The position numbers and the translations under genes are program-made. From Fluviicola sp. (lineage in GTDB: Bacteria > Bacteroidota > Bacteroidia > Flavobacteriales_D > Crocinitomicaceae), in contig JARWZO010000010.1 of the NCBI GenBank assembly GCA_029866325.1, forward strand, positions 62,001 to 126,000: a stretch of 64,000 nucleotides of DNA, read 5' to 3'. The notes under the pieces are model-generated. The model ran no database searches. It had not been told where the DNA came from and worked only from the letters and a program-made list of their open reading frames with translations. Positions 49,222 to 58,738 of the stretch are shown here, piece after piece (the first letter of the stretch is position 1; each line of letters opens with the position of its first letter).

Positions 49222-50961
49222 ATGTATAGAACGCACAATTGCGGTGAATTACGCACGGCACACATCGGACAGGAAGTAACCCTTGCGGGTTGGGTACAAC
49301 GCTCCAAAGATTTGGGGGGAATTACATTTCTTGATTTACGAGATCGCTACGGCATTACCCAATTGGCTTTCAATATGGACGAACAGCCCGAATTGTGTCA
49401 ACAAGCGCGCAAATTGGGACGTGAATTTGTGATTCAAGCTACAGGAAAAGTAATCGAACGTTCCAGCAAGAATACCAAAATTCCGACGGGTGAAATTGAA
49501 ATCATTGTCACAACATTGACTGTTTTGAATGCCGCAAAATTGCCGCCGTTTACCATTGAAGACGATACAGATGGTGGCGATGAATTGCGTATGCAATACC
49601 GTTACCTCGATATGCGCCGTAATCCGGTGCAGCAAAAATTGCGTTTGCGTAATCAAGTAGCTTTGGAAACCCGTAAATACATGGATAGCCAAGGATTCTG
49701 GGATGTAGAAACGCCTTACCTGATTAAATCCACTCCGGAAGGAGCGCGCGATTTTGTAGTGCCAAGTCGCATGAATCAAGGTGAGTTTTATGCATTACCA
49801 CAATCACCGCAGACCTTCAAACAATTACTCATGGTTTCGGGTTTCGACCGTTACTACCAGATTGTGAAGTGTTTCCGCGACGAAGATCTACGTGCCGACC
49901 GTCAACCGGAGTTTACACAGATTGACTGCGAAATGGCTTTTGTAGAGCAAGAAGACATCCTTAACATGTTTGAGGGATTGATCAAACACTTGTTCTCGAC
50001 CGTTCGTGGGGTAATCTTTGAAGGTGATTTTCCGCGCATGACCTACGCCGAAGCAATGGAGAAATATGGTTCCGACAAACCCGATATTCGTTTCGGGATG
50101 GAATTCGCGAGCCTCAATGCATTGACGCAAAACAAAGGTTTTCAGGTATTTGACGATGCCGAAGCCGTAATCGGAATTGCCGTTCCAGGCGCTGCCGAAT
50201 ATACCCGCAAACAATTGGATGAACTCACCGAATGGGTAAAACGTCCGCAAATCGGGGCAAAAGGTCTGGTTTATGTGAAATGCAATGCTGATGGAACCTT
50301 CAAAAGTTCGGTCGATAAATTCTACAGTGAAGCCGATTTAAAAACGTGGGCTGAAGCTACAGGTGCACAAGCAGGCGATTTGATTTTTGTATTGAGCGGC
50401 GGTCTCGACAAGGCCCGCAAACAGATGAATGAATTGCGTTTGCACATGGGTACGCAACTCGGATTGCGCAATCCGGATGTTTTCAAACCACTGTGGGTAC
50501 TCGATTTCCCGTTGTTGGAATGGGACGAAGAACACAACCGTTTCCACGCCATGCACCATCCTTTTACATCACCGAAACCTGAAGATATGCACCTCATCGA
50601 CAGCAATCCGGGGATCGTTCGTGCCAATGCGTATGACTTAGCCGTGAATGGTGTAGAATTGGGCGGTGGTTCCATTCGTATTCACGATCGTGACCTGCAA
50701 GCGCGCATGTTTGAATTGCTGGGCTTTACGCCCGAACAAGCACAAGCACAATTCGGCTTCCTGATGAATGCATTTGAATTCGGAGCTCCTCCTCATGGTG
50801 GATTGGCCTTTGGATTGGATCGTTTGGTAGCTACAATGGGTGGTTCCGATTCTATTCGTGATTACATTGCCTTCCCGAAAAACAATAGCGGTCGCGATAC
50901 GATGATTGATGCGCCTTCGGCGATTGATGATGCTCAGTTGAAAGAATTGGGGTTGAAGTAA
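49222..50961 (+). CDS. aspS: Aspartyl-tRNA synthetase
   Basis: [92 protein letters not shown]. Confidence 0.97.
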   Translation: MYRTHNCGELRTAHIGQEVTLAGWVQRSKDLGGITFLDLRDRYGITQLAFNMDEQPELCQQARKLGREFVIQATGKVIERSSKNTKIPTGEIEIIVTTLTVLNAAKLPPFTIEDDTDGGDELRMQYRYLDMRRNPVQQKLRLRNQVALETRKYMDSQGFWDVETPYLIKSTPEGARDFVVPSRMNQGEFYALPQSPQTFKQLLMVSGFDRYYQIVKCFRDEDLRADRQPEFTQIDCEMAFVEQEDILNMFEGLIKHLFSTVRGVIFEGDFPRMTYAEAMEKYGSDKPDIRFGMEFASLNALTQNKGFQVFDDAEAVIGIAVPGAAEYTRKQLDELTEWVKRPQIGAKGLVYVKCNADGTFKSSVDKFYSEADLKTWAEATGAQAGDLIFVLSGGLDKARKQMNELRLHMGTQLGLRNPDVFKPLWVLDFPLLEWDEEHNRFHAMHHPFTSPKPEDMHLIDSNPGIVRANAYDLAVNGVELGGGSIRIHDRDLQARMFELLGFTPEQAQAQFGFLMNAFEFGAPPHGGLAFGLDRLVATMGGSDSIRDYIAFPKNNSGRDTMIDAPSAIDDAQLKELGLK

Positions 50962-50976
50962 GGGTTTTTTGGGGGC

Positions 50977-51214
50977 GATTTCCTATTTAACGGCAAAACC
51001 TTTGTAGAATTTGACGTGCTGCGTATTTTCCACCACGAATTAATCCGCCACTGGCGGAACGTATTGTGTTCAATTCGTTACGAATGGTCAGCCACGGCTG
51101 ATCTCACTAATCAAAATGGAAACAAGTTTCCATTATTCGCTTTAAATTCAGGTATTATTTTCATTTCCGCCTCAGGCGGATGGGAGACTATTATGTGCTA
51201 ATAAATAGGAAATC
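50977..51214. repeat. Cluster of five short palindromes bounded by 12-bp inverted repeats
   Basis: GATTTCCTATTT (50977..50988) / AAATAGGAAATC (51203..51214); within: TCCGCCACTGGCGGA (51044..51058), ATTCGTTACGAAT (51073..51085), TCAGCCACGGCTGA (51088..51101), AATGGAAACAAGTTTCCATT (51115..51134), TCCGCCTCAGGCGGA (51166..51180). Confidence 0.75.
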
Positions 51215-51374
51215 ACTTTTTGGGGAAGGAAATCGCTGCGGGTTAGTAAAAAAAGACTTCTACGTGTTTAAACTATTAGAATTTTCTCACGAGAAATGTT
51301 CCAAATTTGCCATATGTCCAATTTGGAAATTGACCATTTTCCTCACAAAAAATTTCAGGAAATTCCGACAGATC

Positions 51375-51869
51375 TTACTTCGATTTCTCGATCAGTTTCA
51401 ACACATATCGCCCGTTGGAATCGGCAACCATGGTTTTCCCATTCAAATCCAGTTGAATGATGCGACCGTTTTGCACTTCGTACCGTTGTATACGTGTTGA
51501 ATCTTTCAACGATCCTTCCGAGAGGTAAAATATAGTGCGTGGTTCGGATGATTTTTTCGAATAATAACGTTTCCAGGAACCGGTGGTCACAATCGTTTCA
51601 TCGCCGTCTTCAGTGGCATCGCGGTAAATTTCCGTTAAACGAAAAGCTCCGATTGAATCACCTCTTAAAGCTAAGCGCTGATATATTCCTGAACAATCAG
51701 GGCATGGAATGACACCTTCATACACACGAAGACCTTTCCACTTGGGTTTTACCTCCTGCTTGACATCTTCTATGGGTGGAGTATAAACAGTATCGGTTGG
51801 ACGATGCTCAATGCAACCAACAACCAACAGAAACAATCCCAGAAAAACGGTTAGCATTCGTTTATTCAT
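51375..51869 (-). CDS. NlpE-like copper resistance/envelope-stress lipoprotein
   Basis: MNKRMLTVFLGLFLLVVGC lipobox; YEGVIPCPDCSGIYQRLALRGDSIGAFRLTEIY (CPDC motif of the NlpE N-terminal domain). Confidence 0.8.
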   Translation of the reverse strand: MNKRMLTVFLGLFLLVVGCIEHRPTDTVYTPPIEDVKQEVKPKWKGLRVYEGVIPCPDCSGIYQRLALRGDSIGAFRLTEIYRDATEDGDETIVTTGSWKRYYSKKSSEPRTIFYLSEGSLKDSTRIQRYEVQNGRIIQLDLNGKTMVADSNGRYVLKLIEKSK

Positions 51870-51884
51870 AGTGCAAAAATACAA

Positions 51885-52916
51885 TTATTGATTCCAAAAC
51901 ACGGCTAGTTTTCCAATTGTTGTGCCACTTTCCAACCGATTATGTGCCAAAGCAAAATCATCTTGCCGAAAACGCTCACCTACAATTGGTTTTATCTCGC
52001 CCGCTTTTGCCAATGAAACCACTTCTTGTAGACATTGCGTCAACACTTCCGGCTTAAAATCAGCTACTTTGAGCATGTTCACACCCATTACCGCTTTCGA
52101 ACGCATCATTAACCCGATTGGAATCACGAAGCCCATTTTGCGCACAAAATTTAAGGTCGAAAAAATGCCCCAGCGTTTACCCGAAAGTTCAGAACCACCA
52201 AACAACACCATTCGGCCTCCGGTTCCCAATAAGGAAAAATCGCGTTTGAAGGTTGAGCCCGCTACAGGATTAAAACTCACATCTAACCGTTCTGTTCCCA
52301 ACCAGTTTTGCACGCTTTCAGAATAGGATTGTTCCGAATACACAACTACCTCATCAGCACCCAAATCACGAACAACTTTTTCTTTAGTACGCGATCCGAT
52401 CTTGGCGCAAACCAGTGCATTTTTACGTTTACACAACTGAATCAGTGCCGTGCCAACTCCGCCCGCAGCCGCATGAATCAACACACGTTCTCCGGCTTGT
52501 ACATTTGCTGTACGTTCTACCATGTAATGTGCCGTTACAAACTGAGTAGCCAAAGCCAGCGCTTCTGCCGCTTCCATTTCACCAACTGGAACTATCGCGT
52601 GTTCTTCGGTAATAACGTGTTGCGCATAACCACCAAAGCGGCAAAAACCGACTACGCGCGTTCCGATTAATTCTTGATTGGCGTTTATTCCAACAGATTC
52701 AACTATTCCAACCACCTCATAACCGATCACACAAGGCATTGGTGGAGCTTCGCGGTACAACCCACGGCGCGCCATCACATCGGCATAGTTTAGGCCAAAC
52801 GCTTCAACTTTGATGCGAACCTGTTGTTCTTTTAAATCGGGAAGTTGAATGGTCTGCAACGAAAAAGCAGTTGTTGCATCCCCTTTTTTTGTCAGTACAA
52901 ATGCTGTTGTTTCCAT
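51885..52916 (-). CDS. Zinc-type alcohol dehydrogenase-like / quinone oxidoreductase
   Basis: VEAFGLNYADVMARRGLYREAPPMPCVIGYEVVG; GERVLIHAAAGGVGTALIQLCK. Confidence 0.92.
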   Translation of the reverse strand: METTAFVLTKKGDATTAFSLQTIQLPDLKEQQVRIKVEAFGLNYADVMARRGLYREAPPMPCVIGYEVVGIVESVGINANQELIGTRVVGFCRFGGYAQHVITEEHAIVPVGEMEAAEALALATQFVTAHYMVERTANVQAGERVLIHAAAGGVGTALIQLCKRKNALVCAKIGSRTKEKVVRDLGADEVVVYSEQSYSESVQNWLGTERLDVSFNPVAGSTFKRDFSLLGTGGRMVLFGGSELSGKRWGIFSTLNFVRKMGFVIPIGLMMRSKAVMGVNMLKVADFKPEVLTQCLQEVVSLAKAGEIKPIVGERFRQDDFALAHNRLESGTTIGKLAVFWNQ

Positions 52917-52923
52917 CTTCTTT

Positions 52924-53071
52924 GATGCTTGATGTTGGATTATTGATGTTTGATTGAATTATGCTCCATAACTCTAAGCTTTCTACTTGACCCGAAGCTT
53001 CATAGTTGTCAGACACATCGATTTTACTTTCTGAAGTTCAATCAAAAATCCAACATCAAAAATCAAGCATC
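52924..53071. repeat. ATGTTGGATTTTTGAT-family inverted repeat element, copy D
   Basis: GATGCTTGATGTTGGATTATTGATGTTTGATTGAATT faces AAGTTCAATCAAAAATCCAACATCAAAAATCAAGCATC. Confidence 0.75.
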
Positions 53072-53740
53072 TTAAGTTCCCTTTATCAAGAGTACGATCT
53101 CACCTTTCGGGGGTGTTTTCTTGAAATGTTCCAATACTTCAGTCGCTGTACCACGTTTAAACTCTTCAAAAAACTTACTGATTTCTCGGGCTACACACAC
53201 AATACGATCAGGACCTAAAAATGTCGCGATTTCTTCCAATGCTTTTACCAAACGATGCGGAGATTCGTATAGTATGATTGTGCGATCTTCATCCACAAAC
53301 GATTTCCACTTGGTTTGGCGACCTTTTTTATGCGGCAAAAATCCTTCAAACACAAATCGGTCGCACGGAAAACCACTAGCCACCAACGCAGGAACAAAAG
53401 CTGTGGCGCCGGGTAAGCAGGTCACGTCCAAGTTGTTTTCAATACAAGCGCGCACGACTAAAAATCCGGGGTCTGAAATTCCGGGAGTACCCGCATCAGA
53501 AACCAATACCGTGATTTCATTTTCGCGAATGGTTTGCAAGGTGCGTTCCAACTGCTTGTGTTCATTGTGCGCATGAAACGGAATCAGCTGTTTCTGGATT
53601 TCGTAATGATTGAGCAATTTTCGAGTTACCCGCGTATCTTCAGCATAAATAGTTGTTGCCTCACGCAAGGTTTCCAATGCACGCAAAGTGACATCCTGCA
53701 AATTTCCTACGGGTGTAGGAACCAAAACCAATTTTCCCAT
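53072..53740 (-). CDS. rsmI: 16S rRNA (cytidine(1402)-2'-O)-methyltransferase
   Basis: KLVLVPTPVGNLQDVTLRALETLREATTIYAEDTRVTRKLLNHY; VSDAGTPGISDPGFLVVRA. Confidence 0.95.
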   Translation of the reverse strand: MGKLVLVPTPVGNLQDVTLRALETLREATTIYAEDTRVTRKLLNHYEIQKQLIPFHAHNEHKQLERTLQTIRENEITVLVSDAGTPGISDPGFLVVRACIENNLDVTCLPGATAFVPALVASGFPCDRFVFEGFLPHKKGRQTKWKSFVDEDRTIILYESPHRLVKALEEIATFLGPDRIVCVAREISKFFEEFKRGTATEVLEHFKKTPPKGEIVLLIKGT

Positions 53741-53743
53741 GAA

Positions 53744-54487
53744 TCAGCGAGTGAGCACTACGTAATCTTGCAGTACGGTTTTTAGAAATTCCATTCGTTT
53801 GGCAGGCGTTTCAGGCAATCCGATCAGCTGAGCCGTTTCATTGGCCAATTGGATAGCAAATGCTTTGTTGGCATCGTTTGGATAACGCTGAACGCGAATA
53901 ATGGTGTTTTTGATCAATAACATGTCTTCGTCAGAAAAACGAATAACTGTCGGATAGGTCGGTTCGTGATTTTGCTGACTCTTGATGCTCAACAAATCGC
54001 GCAGGGAATAAATCTGAGTGTCTTTGGTGCGAATCACCACTGTGTTGGCCATAATATCCCCCAAACGCTGACGTTTCTCGGTTGTTCCTGCCAGCAAAAT
54101 TGCTAAAAACCCAAAACCACCGATCCAGATATCCACCACACGGAAAATCCAGCGGGTGAAATACTCTCGCAAACCGGCTGTTTCACCATTAGCTTTGACG
54201 ACACGGATTCCCATGATGTATTTACCAAGTGAGCGACCGTTAGTCAAATATTCGATAACAGGACTGTAAAAAAACCAAGGTAAACGAATGAGTAAAACCG
54301 TGATGAATTCATTCGTTCCAGGCGCATCAAATCGAAAGACGGCTGCTTCCACAAACAAACTCGCGATCAGCATATAGATCAGCAACAACACAAAATCGAG
54401 AAACGACGCCACCACACGATAAACCGCAGGCGCGAGCTCGTAATCAATTTTTACATATTGGGCCGTTGTAAACGAGATGGTTTTCAT
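53744..54487 (-). CDS. RDD-family membrane protein
   Basis: YRVVASFLDFVLLLIYMLIAS; YLTNGRSLGKYIMGIRVVKANGE; RLGDIMANTVVI. Confidence 0.88.
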   Translation of the reverse strand: MKTISFTTAQYVKIDYELAPAVYRVVASFLDFVLLLIYMLIASLFVEAAVFRFDAPGTNEFITVLLIRLPWFFYSPVIEYLTNGRSLGKYIMGIRVVKANGETAGLREYFTRWIFRVVDIWIGGFGFLAILLAGTTEKRQRLGDIMANTVVIRTKDTQIYSLRDLLSIKSQQNHEPTYPTVIRFSDEDMLLIKNTIIRVQRYPNDANKAFAIQLANETAQLIGLPETPAKRMEFLKTVLQDYVVLTR

Positions 54488-54664
54488 TGAGACGAATATA
54501 CATAAAATATCTATTTTGATGAATTCTTAGTGGACACGCAATTAATCGCAAGCCTACCATAAAAATCCATATCAAAACAGACTACTTCATTTCGAGGTTA
54601 TCAGCAAGCATGCGCTATTAATGGCACATTTACTTACGACTTCCAAAAAAGATCAAATCTATTT

Positions 54665-55714
54665 CTACTTCAATTTCAGCGTTATCGGCAAATGGTCTGA
54701 GTAACCACCATAATAAGTAGAGCCGCCGTAGGTTGTACTCGGCTTCTTACTTCCCGCTTTATCCGTGTATAATAAGATTTCTTCGTACACGATTTTAGCA
54801 TCCTGTCCGTCAATCATCACTCCCTTTTTCGCATTGAAGAATGCAGAAGAAACAATGAATTGATCCAAAACTCCCCATTCGCCCTTAAAGTTGTGGGTTC
54901 CTTTTCCTGCCAGCTGATCGTCATACATCAGGTTGATCAAATCTGCTTTCAAATCGGTTGTAGGTTTTGCTTTAAGCGTTTGTTCGATGCTAATATCATT
55001 CGGGTGATCATTCAAATCGCCCATTAGAATAATGTTGGCTTTCGGATCGGCTTTCAGAATTTCGTCAATTTTCTTGCGCGCCACTTCTGCCGCACGAATG
55101 CGCTTGTGTTCAGATTCTTTTTGTCCTTCTCGACGCGACGGCCAGTGATTCACAAAAATGTGCAACTTCTTTTTATCCGCCAATTCGCCCTGAACATAAA
55201 GGATATCGCGGGTTTTAAAATCGGGAACCGAATCAAGTTTAACGGCTAGATTGGTAATCACCAGAGGTTTGAATCGCTCGCTGTCATACAACAATCCGCA
55301 ATCAATACCACGTGCATCCGGTGATTCCTTGTGAGCAATCTGATACTTTGTATCAGCAAAACGTCCTGTTTTGATCAAATCCGACAACACTTTGTAATTC
55401 TCAATTTCCACCAACCCGATGATCATAGGGTTTTCTGTCTGATTCAAAGTCAATGCCTCAACGATGTGATTGAGTTTTTTGTTGTAGCGTTCGGTATTCC
55501 AAACCAATTTTCCGTCCGGCAAAAACTCTTCGTCGATGATGTTTGGATCGTTGATCGTATCAAAAAGATTTTCTACGTTGTAAAACGAGATGGAGCGACC
55601 ACTGTAAGGTTTTAACTTGATTTTTTTGGCAGGTTTTTCATACGAAACAGCACACGAAATGCCGATTAGTAACAAGAAAAACAATGCTCCGTAGAGCTTT
55701 ACGGTCTTTTTCAT
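54665..55714 (-). CDS. Endonuclease/exonuclease/phosphatase family lipoprotein
   Basis: SISFYNVENLFDTIND; IIGLVEIEN; NHWPSRREG; IILMGDLNDHPND; GGYSDHLPI. Confidence 0.9.
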   Translation of the reverse strand: MKKTVKLYGALFFLLLIGISCAVSYEKPAKKIKLKPYSGRSISFYNVENLFDTINDPNIIDEEFLPDGKLVWNTERYNKKLNHIVEALTLNQTENPMIIGLVEIENYKVLSDLIKTGRFADTKYQIAHKESPDARGIDCGLLYDSERFKPLVITNLAVKLDSVPDFKTRDILYVQGELADKKKLHIFVNHWPSRREGQKESEHKRIRAAEVARKKIDEILKADPKANIILMGDLNDHPNDISIEQTLKAKPTTDLKADLINLMYDDQLAGKGTHNFKGEWGVLDQFIVSSAFFNAKKGVMIDGQDAKIVYEEILLYTDKAGSKKPSTTYGGSTYYGGYSDHLPITLKLK

Positions 55715-55717
55715 AGC

Positions 55718-56761
55718 TTAAAATTGTTCGTCAAATTGATTCAGTTCCTTCACACAAGCCGTCAGCAAATCTATGCTTCCCTGAATATCGTCTTTGTGTG
55801 CCATTTCTATGACTTGGTGCAAGTGTCTGGTCGGAATGGAAACCGCTCCGGCGATAGATCCACCTGCCGACATGCGTTGAATTCCGGCAGTATCCGTGCC
55901 TCCGGCTGTCAATATTTCGGGTTGCCACTTGATAGAATTGCGATCTGCCACTTGTTTCATATAACGAACCATGCGCGCATCGCAAATCGTTGAAGCATCC
56001 ATAATTTTAATCGCGGTACCTTCGCCGAGTTTGGTAATCATTTCATGCGCTGCAGCGCCCGGTAAATCGAAGGCAATGGTTGTATCTAATCCAAAACCGA
56101 AGTGTGGTTGTATTTTCAAGGAAGCAACATTAGCTCCACGAATGCCCACTTCTTCCTGAACAGTAAAAACTGCATATAAATCGTATGGAAGTGTTTGACC
56201 TTTCAGGTTTTTCAGCAATTCGATCAGGATGAAAACAGCCAAACGGTTGTCAAGCGATTTACAGTTCACACAATCGCCCATTTCGATGAATGAACGCTCG
56301 CGGGTTACCGGATCACCAATCGTAATCAGTTCTTTTACCTTTTCAGCCGAAAGCCCCGTGTCGATGAAATAATCTGAGAGTTTGGCCACTTTGTTGCGCT
56401 CATCCTGCGTCATAACGTGAATGGGTTTTGAAGCCATTACCCCGATAATATCTTCTTTTCCGTGGATGATCACGCGCTGAGCCGTCAATGTTTTCGGGTC
56501 AAAACCACCAAGCGTTGTAAAACGAATAAATCCTTTGTCGTCGATGTGTGTTACCATGAAGCCGATTTCATCCATGTGGGCCCCAATCATTACACGTTTG
56601 TCTGACGTTCCTTTGCGGATGGCGTAAACATTCCCCATGTTGTCGATGGTAATTTCATCACACAAACCGGTCAATTCACGCAAAACAACTTTGCGAACCG
56701 CTTCTTCAAAACCGGGAGCGCCCGGCGTTTTGCACAATTCTGCTAAAAGGGCTGTATTCAT
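55718..56761 (-). CDS. M42 family metallopeptidase
   Basis: VMIGAHMDEIGFMVTHID; LDNRLAVFILIELL; FTVQEEVGIRGANVAS; GGTDTAGIQRMSAGG. Confidence 0.93.
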   Translation of the reverse strand: MNTALLAELCKTPGAPGFEEAVRKVVLRELTGLCDEITIDNMGNVYAIRKGTSDKRVMIGAHMDEIGFMVTHIDDKGFIRFTTLGGFDPKTLTAQRVIIHGKEDIIGVMASKPIHVMTQDERNKVAKLSDYFIDTGLSAEKVKELITIGDPVTRERSFIEMGDCVNCKSLDNRLAVFILIELLKNLKGQTLPYDLYAVFTVQEEVGIRGANVASLKIQPHFGFGLDTTIAFDLPGAAAHEMITKLGEGTAIKIMDASTICDARMVRYMKQVADRNSIKWQPEILTAGGTDTAGIQRMSAGGSIAGAVSIPTRHLHQVIEMAHKDDIQGSIDLLTACVKELNQFDEQF

Positions 56762-56814
56762 TCCAATTATTTGATGCTAAAAGTAGTGGAAATAGCCATG
56801 TATAAACGGCAAAG

Positions 56815-56932
56815 TAGAATAAATCGGTGTTAATTCTTACTTAAATACAGCTTCGTAACCGGGTTGTATATTGACTAAATCGGTTTTCTGAACCGTGTTT
56901 TTACCATCAAACAAAAGTAGCGACCAATCAAT
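56815..56932. repeat. 118-bp direct repeat, left copy (duplicated 3' end of the 58643..59126 gene)
   Basis: Differs from 58621..58738 at 4 positions by hand alignment; flanking sequences diverge abruptly. Confidence 0.9.
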
Positions 56933-57168
56933 GATTGTCTTGTTTCAGCGAAATGTTAAAATGAACTTGGCTATATAATAGTAAAAAAGCACTTTTTTGA
57001 GGGATAATGACAATTTTCATTAGAGCCTTCCCTCATGATTTTAAAAAACAGAATATCACAATTATTTCTGTTCGACTAATTTTAGTCAAAGTAAAAACTA
57101 TACTAATACAATTATATTGAAAGAAAATAATATCTTAGCAAAACTTTAAAACCAAACATTATTCATTC

Positions 57169-58077
57169 ATGAACTTATCATCTTATAATGTCACTGGAAG
57201 GAATTACTATTTTGTAAGAACAGAAAGGGGGGCATTCTTCGACACATTTGTACAAAAAGGATACATTGGACTTCTATGGAATGAAATATCTAAATCAATG
57301 TTAAGTTCTCTTGATATAAATAATCAAGACTTAAGAAGATTACTTGAAAGAACCCATGCTGTTCAACTTTCAAGACAAAATGAAGTTTCCCAAGCTCGTA
57401 CAATATCAACAATCATAAATAAACTCATCACTTTCAGAGATTTAAAAAAAGGTGATATTGTTTTGATACCTTCTGCTGGAACTTTTAATATCGCATTTGG
57501 GGTAATTGATGATGATGAAGTCTATAGTCAACTTGATGAAAATCCTTGTCAAAAAAGACGAAAAGTAAAATGGATTAATCAAGTAACATATCGAAGACTC
57601 GATGCCAAATTCGCATACATTGCAAAATCCTACCATGCTATTTCCGAAATTGATCAGCAGTATGCCGATGTAATAAATGCTTATATGTTTAAATCATATA
57701 TAGATGATACACACGGAGCGATTAATCTTAAAATTGACAAAGAAGGTCCGATTCATTACAGAGATGTAAATACCGTTATTCAAGGAATAATCAGTATTGC
57801 AAATAAGTATAACGAGAAAAACGGAATAGAAGGTAATTATGATGATTTAGAGATTCTTGTAAATCTTCAATCACCTGGTTTTTTAACATTAAAAAGCTTG
57901 GAAATCGCGGGAAAAGGATTGATTTTTGCTCTCGCTTTGATTACCTTAGGGTGTACACAGCAACGAAGTCGCGAAGAAGATAGTCAGCTTGAACAAATCA
58001 AGAGTGATTACTCTATTGATACTGATGAATATAACGAAACAATAGAAACACTGGATTCATTAAGATACCAGCCATAA
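57169..58077 (+). CDS. Putative PUA/EVE-like domain protein with hydrophobic C-terminal segment (candidate defence component)
   Basis: N-term YYFVRTERGAFFDTFVQKGYIGLLWNEIS and KKGDIVLIPSAGTFNIAFGVIDDDEVYSQ...CQKRRKVKWINQV resemble the sensor domain at the N-terminus of some restriction-like proteins; C-term SPGFLTLKSLEIAGKGLIFALALITLGC. Confidence 0.7.
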   Translation: MNLSSYNVTGRNYYFVRTERGAFFDTFVQKGYIGLLWNEISKSMLSSLDINNQDLRRLLERTHAVQLSRQNEVSQARTISTIINKLITFRDLKKGDIVLIPSAGTFNIAFGVIDDDEVYSQLDENPCQKRRKVKWINQVTYRRLDAKFAYIAKSYHAISEIDQQYADVINAYMFKSYIDDTHGAINLKIDKEGPIHYRDVNTVIQGIISIANKYNEKNGIEGNYDDLEILVNLQSPGFLTLKSLEIAGKGLIFALALITLGCTQQRSREEDSQLEQIKSDYSIDTDEYNETIETLDSLRYQP

Positions 58078-58080
58078 GAC

Positions 58081-58530
58081 ATGAACTTCTTTAGTATATT
58101 CACTAATAAAAATGATCTTGCCAAATCTCTTGCAATCGGAGGTTTGATGACGTTGTTGTTTAGTTTGATATACCCAATCGAAAAACAAAAAGAGCTTGAC
58201 CTTATGATTGTTGATTGTCAGTACAAAAAGATTGAACTGAACGGATCAATAGATGAGGCAAATACCTTTATAGCCTCTTTAAGCAATAAAGATTCTAAGA
58301 TGAGTGTAGCCGACCAAAAGAAAATCGCTATGGAAATGTCAGCAAAACTGCGACTACTTAAACTCGAAATCTCTCATTTAGATTCAAAGATTTCTGTTAC
58401 AAGAAAATATGTTAATGAATATGGTTTCTATGTATGGTTATTATTTTGGGGTGGTTTATTGGGATCTCTCATAGGAGTCCTCTTTTGGTCTATTTCAGGA
58501 ATCAAGGAGCATAATAAAAATCATCCGTAA
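58081..58530 (+). CDS. Small two-TM protein with central coiled coil, partner of the upstream gene
   Basis: TM1 LAIGGLMTLLFSLIYPI, coiled-coil middle, TM2 VWLLFWGGLLGSLIGVLFWSISG; starts 3 bp after the upstream stop. Confidence 0.65.
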   Translation: MNFFSIFTNKNDLAKSLAIGGLMTLLFSLIYPIEKQKELDLMIVDCQYKKIELNGSIDEANTFIASLSNKDSKMSVADQKKIAMEMSAKLRLLKLEISHLDSKISVTRKYVNEYGFYVWLLFWGGLLGSLIGVLFWSISGIKEHNKNHP

Positions 58531-58620
58531 TCATACTTACTTAAAATCTCGACTCACAGTTCTTTATTCTAAAAGAGACACATCCTTTGAAAGTAGGCTT
58601 CTGTATCTGTATTGTCAAAT

Positions 58621-58738
58621 TAGAATAAATCGGTGTTCATTCTTACTTAAATACAGCTTCGTAACCGGGTTGTATATTGACTAAATCGGTTTTCTGAATC
58701 GTGTTTTTACCGTCAAACAAAAGTGGCGACCAATCAAT
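58621..58738. repeat. 118-bp direct repeat, right copy
   Basis: See 56815..56932; this copy is the 3' end of the intact lipoprotein gene. Confidence 0.9.

Noticed and set aside
49336-50675. Several - strand ORFs opposite aspS (e.g. 49336..49779, 49888..50250, 50322..50675)
   Set aside because: Shadow ORFs of a conserved synthetase; no start context or motif support.
51016-51201. 61-aa ORF in the palindrome cluster
   Set aside because: Composed of palindromic repeat sequence; better explained as a repeat array.
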